Source: Temnothorax longispinosus (Eukaryota; Arthropoda; Insecta; Hymenoptera; Formicidae). From it: a stretch of 64,000 nucleotides of DNA. The stretch covers positions 7,440,001 to 7,504,000 of the forward strand of contig NC_092363.1 in NCBI RefSeq assembly GCF_030848805.1, read 5' to 3'. How positions within the stretch are numbered: the first letter of the stretch is position 1; every line of letters begins with the position of its first letter. Below the pieces are notes generated by a model. That model saw only the letters and a program-made list of their open reading frames with translations. It was not told where the DNA came from and made no database searches. Of this stretch, positions 62,201 through 64,000 are shown one piece after another. The position numbers and the translations under genes are program-made.

Positions 62201-64000
62201 GTGTAGACGATACGTGATGGAGCAGTGTCTATGCAAAAATGTTAAAATGTGCTAAAATTGAATTCGCAAGATTGAAAAAGCCGAATTTTACATATGTATT
62301 ACAACAATTACGGGCTACGCTAATACAAGCTCGCGGCAACGTGAAGCTGCTCGTGTTTAAAATTTCTAATTTACTCGAAATTTTTCCTTTGGTGGTCGAC
62401 TTATTTTCGCACAACACTGCCTTCCAATCGTCCGCGTTTCGAGTGACAAATAAAATGTGCGTAAAATTCCCGGAACGATACAACGGATCTTAACTCGACA
62501 TGATTGCACCGATATGTGGGTTCGCGTTAACTCGAATCTGTTAAACCAGTTAAACGTTCTCTCTTTCACAATTTCTTATTTTGTAAATTCTTCATAGTTG
62601 TCTCGTGATCAAATCGGACCTTGACATTAACCGCTCACAGTTTTGACTCTCATGTGCGTCCTGATTTGCAACCTGATGTTGGTGAACTCAAATTGTCGGT
62701 GCAATCCTATGACAGCTCGATCGTGGTTCCTCCGTGCGAGAAGTGGATTTAATGAAATATTTGTTAAGCAACGTGAGTGATGATACGTGGAAGTGATAAT
62801 CAGAATAACGTCATAACTCCGTAAAGCTGTTCGTTGAAAAATTAAATTCAAGGCCTACCAGATCACATGACAGGCAATAAATGAAGTTTTAGTTTCGTTA
62901 TAGTGGGAATTTTCCTCACCAAATTATAAACTGAACGGAAATTTCGATCGTTTAAATTCCATTTTAATCGTTTTTGCAAATTTCACATTTTTATTTTAAT
63001 TTTCAAGGATATCAGGTGCGAGTTAGAGAACTATCAAAGATGGAAGTCCACGATTTTCATTATTTCTCCTGTTTTTTTTTTCCCGAATTACGGTTTGATC
63101 ATTAATTTGAACTTTAGTTTTACTTTTATGTGAAAACGCGTCAATTACGGAGTTGTGACAGTTTTCTGTTGGTCCATCGCGCGAGTTGCAGTTTGGTCGC
63201 TCGTTCGGCTGCTGATCTTTCATAACTCGCACGGACAGGCCGCCGATTGCTTATGATTTTCTTGCACCCTGATACTAATTTAAACGCTGGCGTTCGCTTG
63301 CCAAGCCACACGTACGGCTCGTCGTGCGGCTCGCGCTCGCTTTTGCGACATTGATTCGATTGTTCCTTGCGAATCGCTCATTATGCGGTCCGCAGAGTTA
63401 TCAATCATTTCGTTATTTCGGCCTGTGGTTCATTACTCGGCGAATCGAAAGTGAAAGTGGCGCGAGTCAGAAACAATCGCGGCGCGCGGAGCAACCGATA
63501 CGGTACAAACAAATTATCAATGACTTTGGTTTCTGTATTTGACGTACGTTCCGCTCTTGCCCCGAAAGAGATCTGTTTTTTGGTGTAATTTATCGGGATA
63601 GCGCCAAGCCTATATCTTTTATCCGTTTACAGTTTATACAACATTCGTCTCCCCCACATCCTCTCTTTTAAGCGCGATTTTATTTTAAGCGTACGTGGCG
63701 TTAAGCACCTAAAGAGAATGGAATTTTTGCGACGTGCTATCGTTTTCGTATTCTTTTTAGATCCGTGCTCTGTGTCCGGTCGTGTCTCCTTTTTACGCTT
63801 CCTTTACGCGATTAAGATAAAGCTGACGAATAAACGTTCGTTTATTCGTTATTCGAGGGAAATGGAAAACGGGGATAAAAGTCAAGAAAATGGAGAAAGT
63901 GCGGTTGGAAACAGAAACCTTGTCGGTTAATTTCAACGTGGCCTTATCTCAACGAGAACTCAATTTAATCGTCGAGATACCTAATTAGTTTATTGTTTTG
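62201..64000. other. Right-end stretch, no recognised gene
   Basis: Composition returns to moderate AT. Short ORFs on both strands have no recognisable family. It may be intron or flank of a gene outside the window. Confidence 0.4.

Overview
The window looks like nuclear DNA of an insect, most likely a hymenopteran and plausibly an ant. The grounds are insect-type orthologues split by short GT-AG introns, extreme swings in base composition (AT-rich near 20.3-26 kb, very CpG/GC-rich near 17-20 kb and 53-62 kb), abundant GA/CT and TTCG-type microsatellites, and no bacterial features. The species call is inference. No rRNA, tRNA, CRISPR array, recognisable transposase or virus was found.

Layout, left to right. 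(1) 659-1242, plus strand: the last two coding exons of the V-ATPase proteolipid subunit c gene (Vha16-1); its first coding exon lies left of the window. (2) 7420-10871, minus strand: a complete NAT1/DAP5/eIF4G2 translation factor gene with seven coding exons and apparently a non-AUG (ACG) start. It is tail-to-tail with Vha16. (3) 10.9-20.8 kb: no recognised gene. It holds GA and TGCC simple repeats, a MITE-like palindrome at about 15.83-15.97 kb, and a CpG-rich island at about 16.9-20.0 kb. (4) 20836-22474, plus strand: an endosomal Qa-SNARE of the syntaxin-7/12(13) class, five coding exons. (5) 22.5-25.1 kb: an AT-rich convergent intergenic stretch. (6) 25147-34401, and to 41645 for the longer transcript form, minus strand: a large ankyrin-BTB gene of the ABTB2/BTBD11 type with twelve shared downstream exons and two alternative first coding exons. 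A non-coding leader exon may lie near 46.6 kb. (7) 48299-49715, plus strand: mitochondrial ribosomal protein L44, five exons, one intron of the GC-AG class; it is divergent from the ankyrin-BTB gene. (8) 49.7-64.0 kb: no gene recognised with confidence. This part is dense in CpG and microsatellites around 53-62 kb and looks like the promoter or leader region of a neighbouring gene whose body lies outside the window.

The five genes do not form a pathway. They are ordinary housekeeping or cell-biology genes: V-ATPase acidification, cap-independent translation, endosomal fusion, a BTB scaffold and mitochondrial translation. The points most worth a second look are the ACG start of NAT1, the two alternative N-termini of the ankyrin-BTB protein, one ankyrin-BTB exon junction whose best donor and acceptor are out of phase, the GC-AG intron in mRpL44, and the palindromic MITE-like element.
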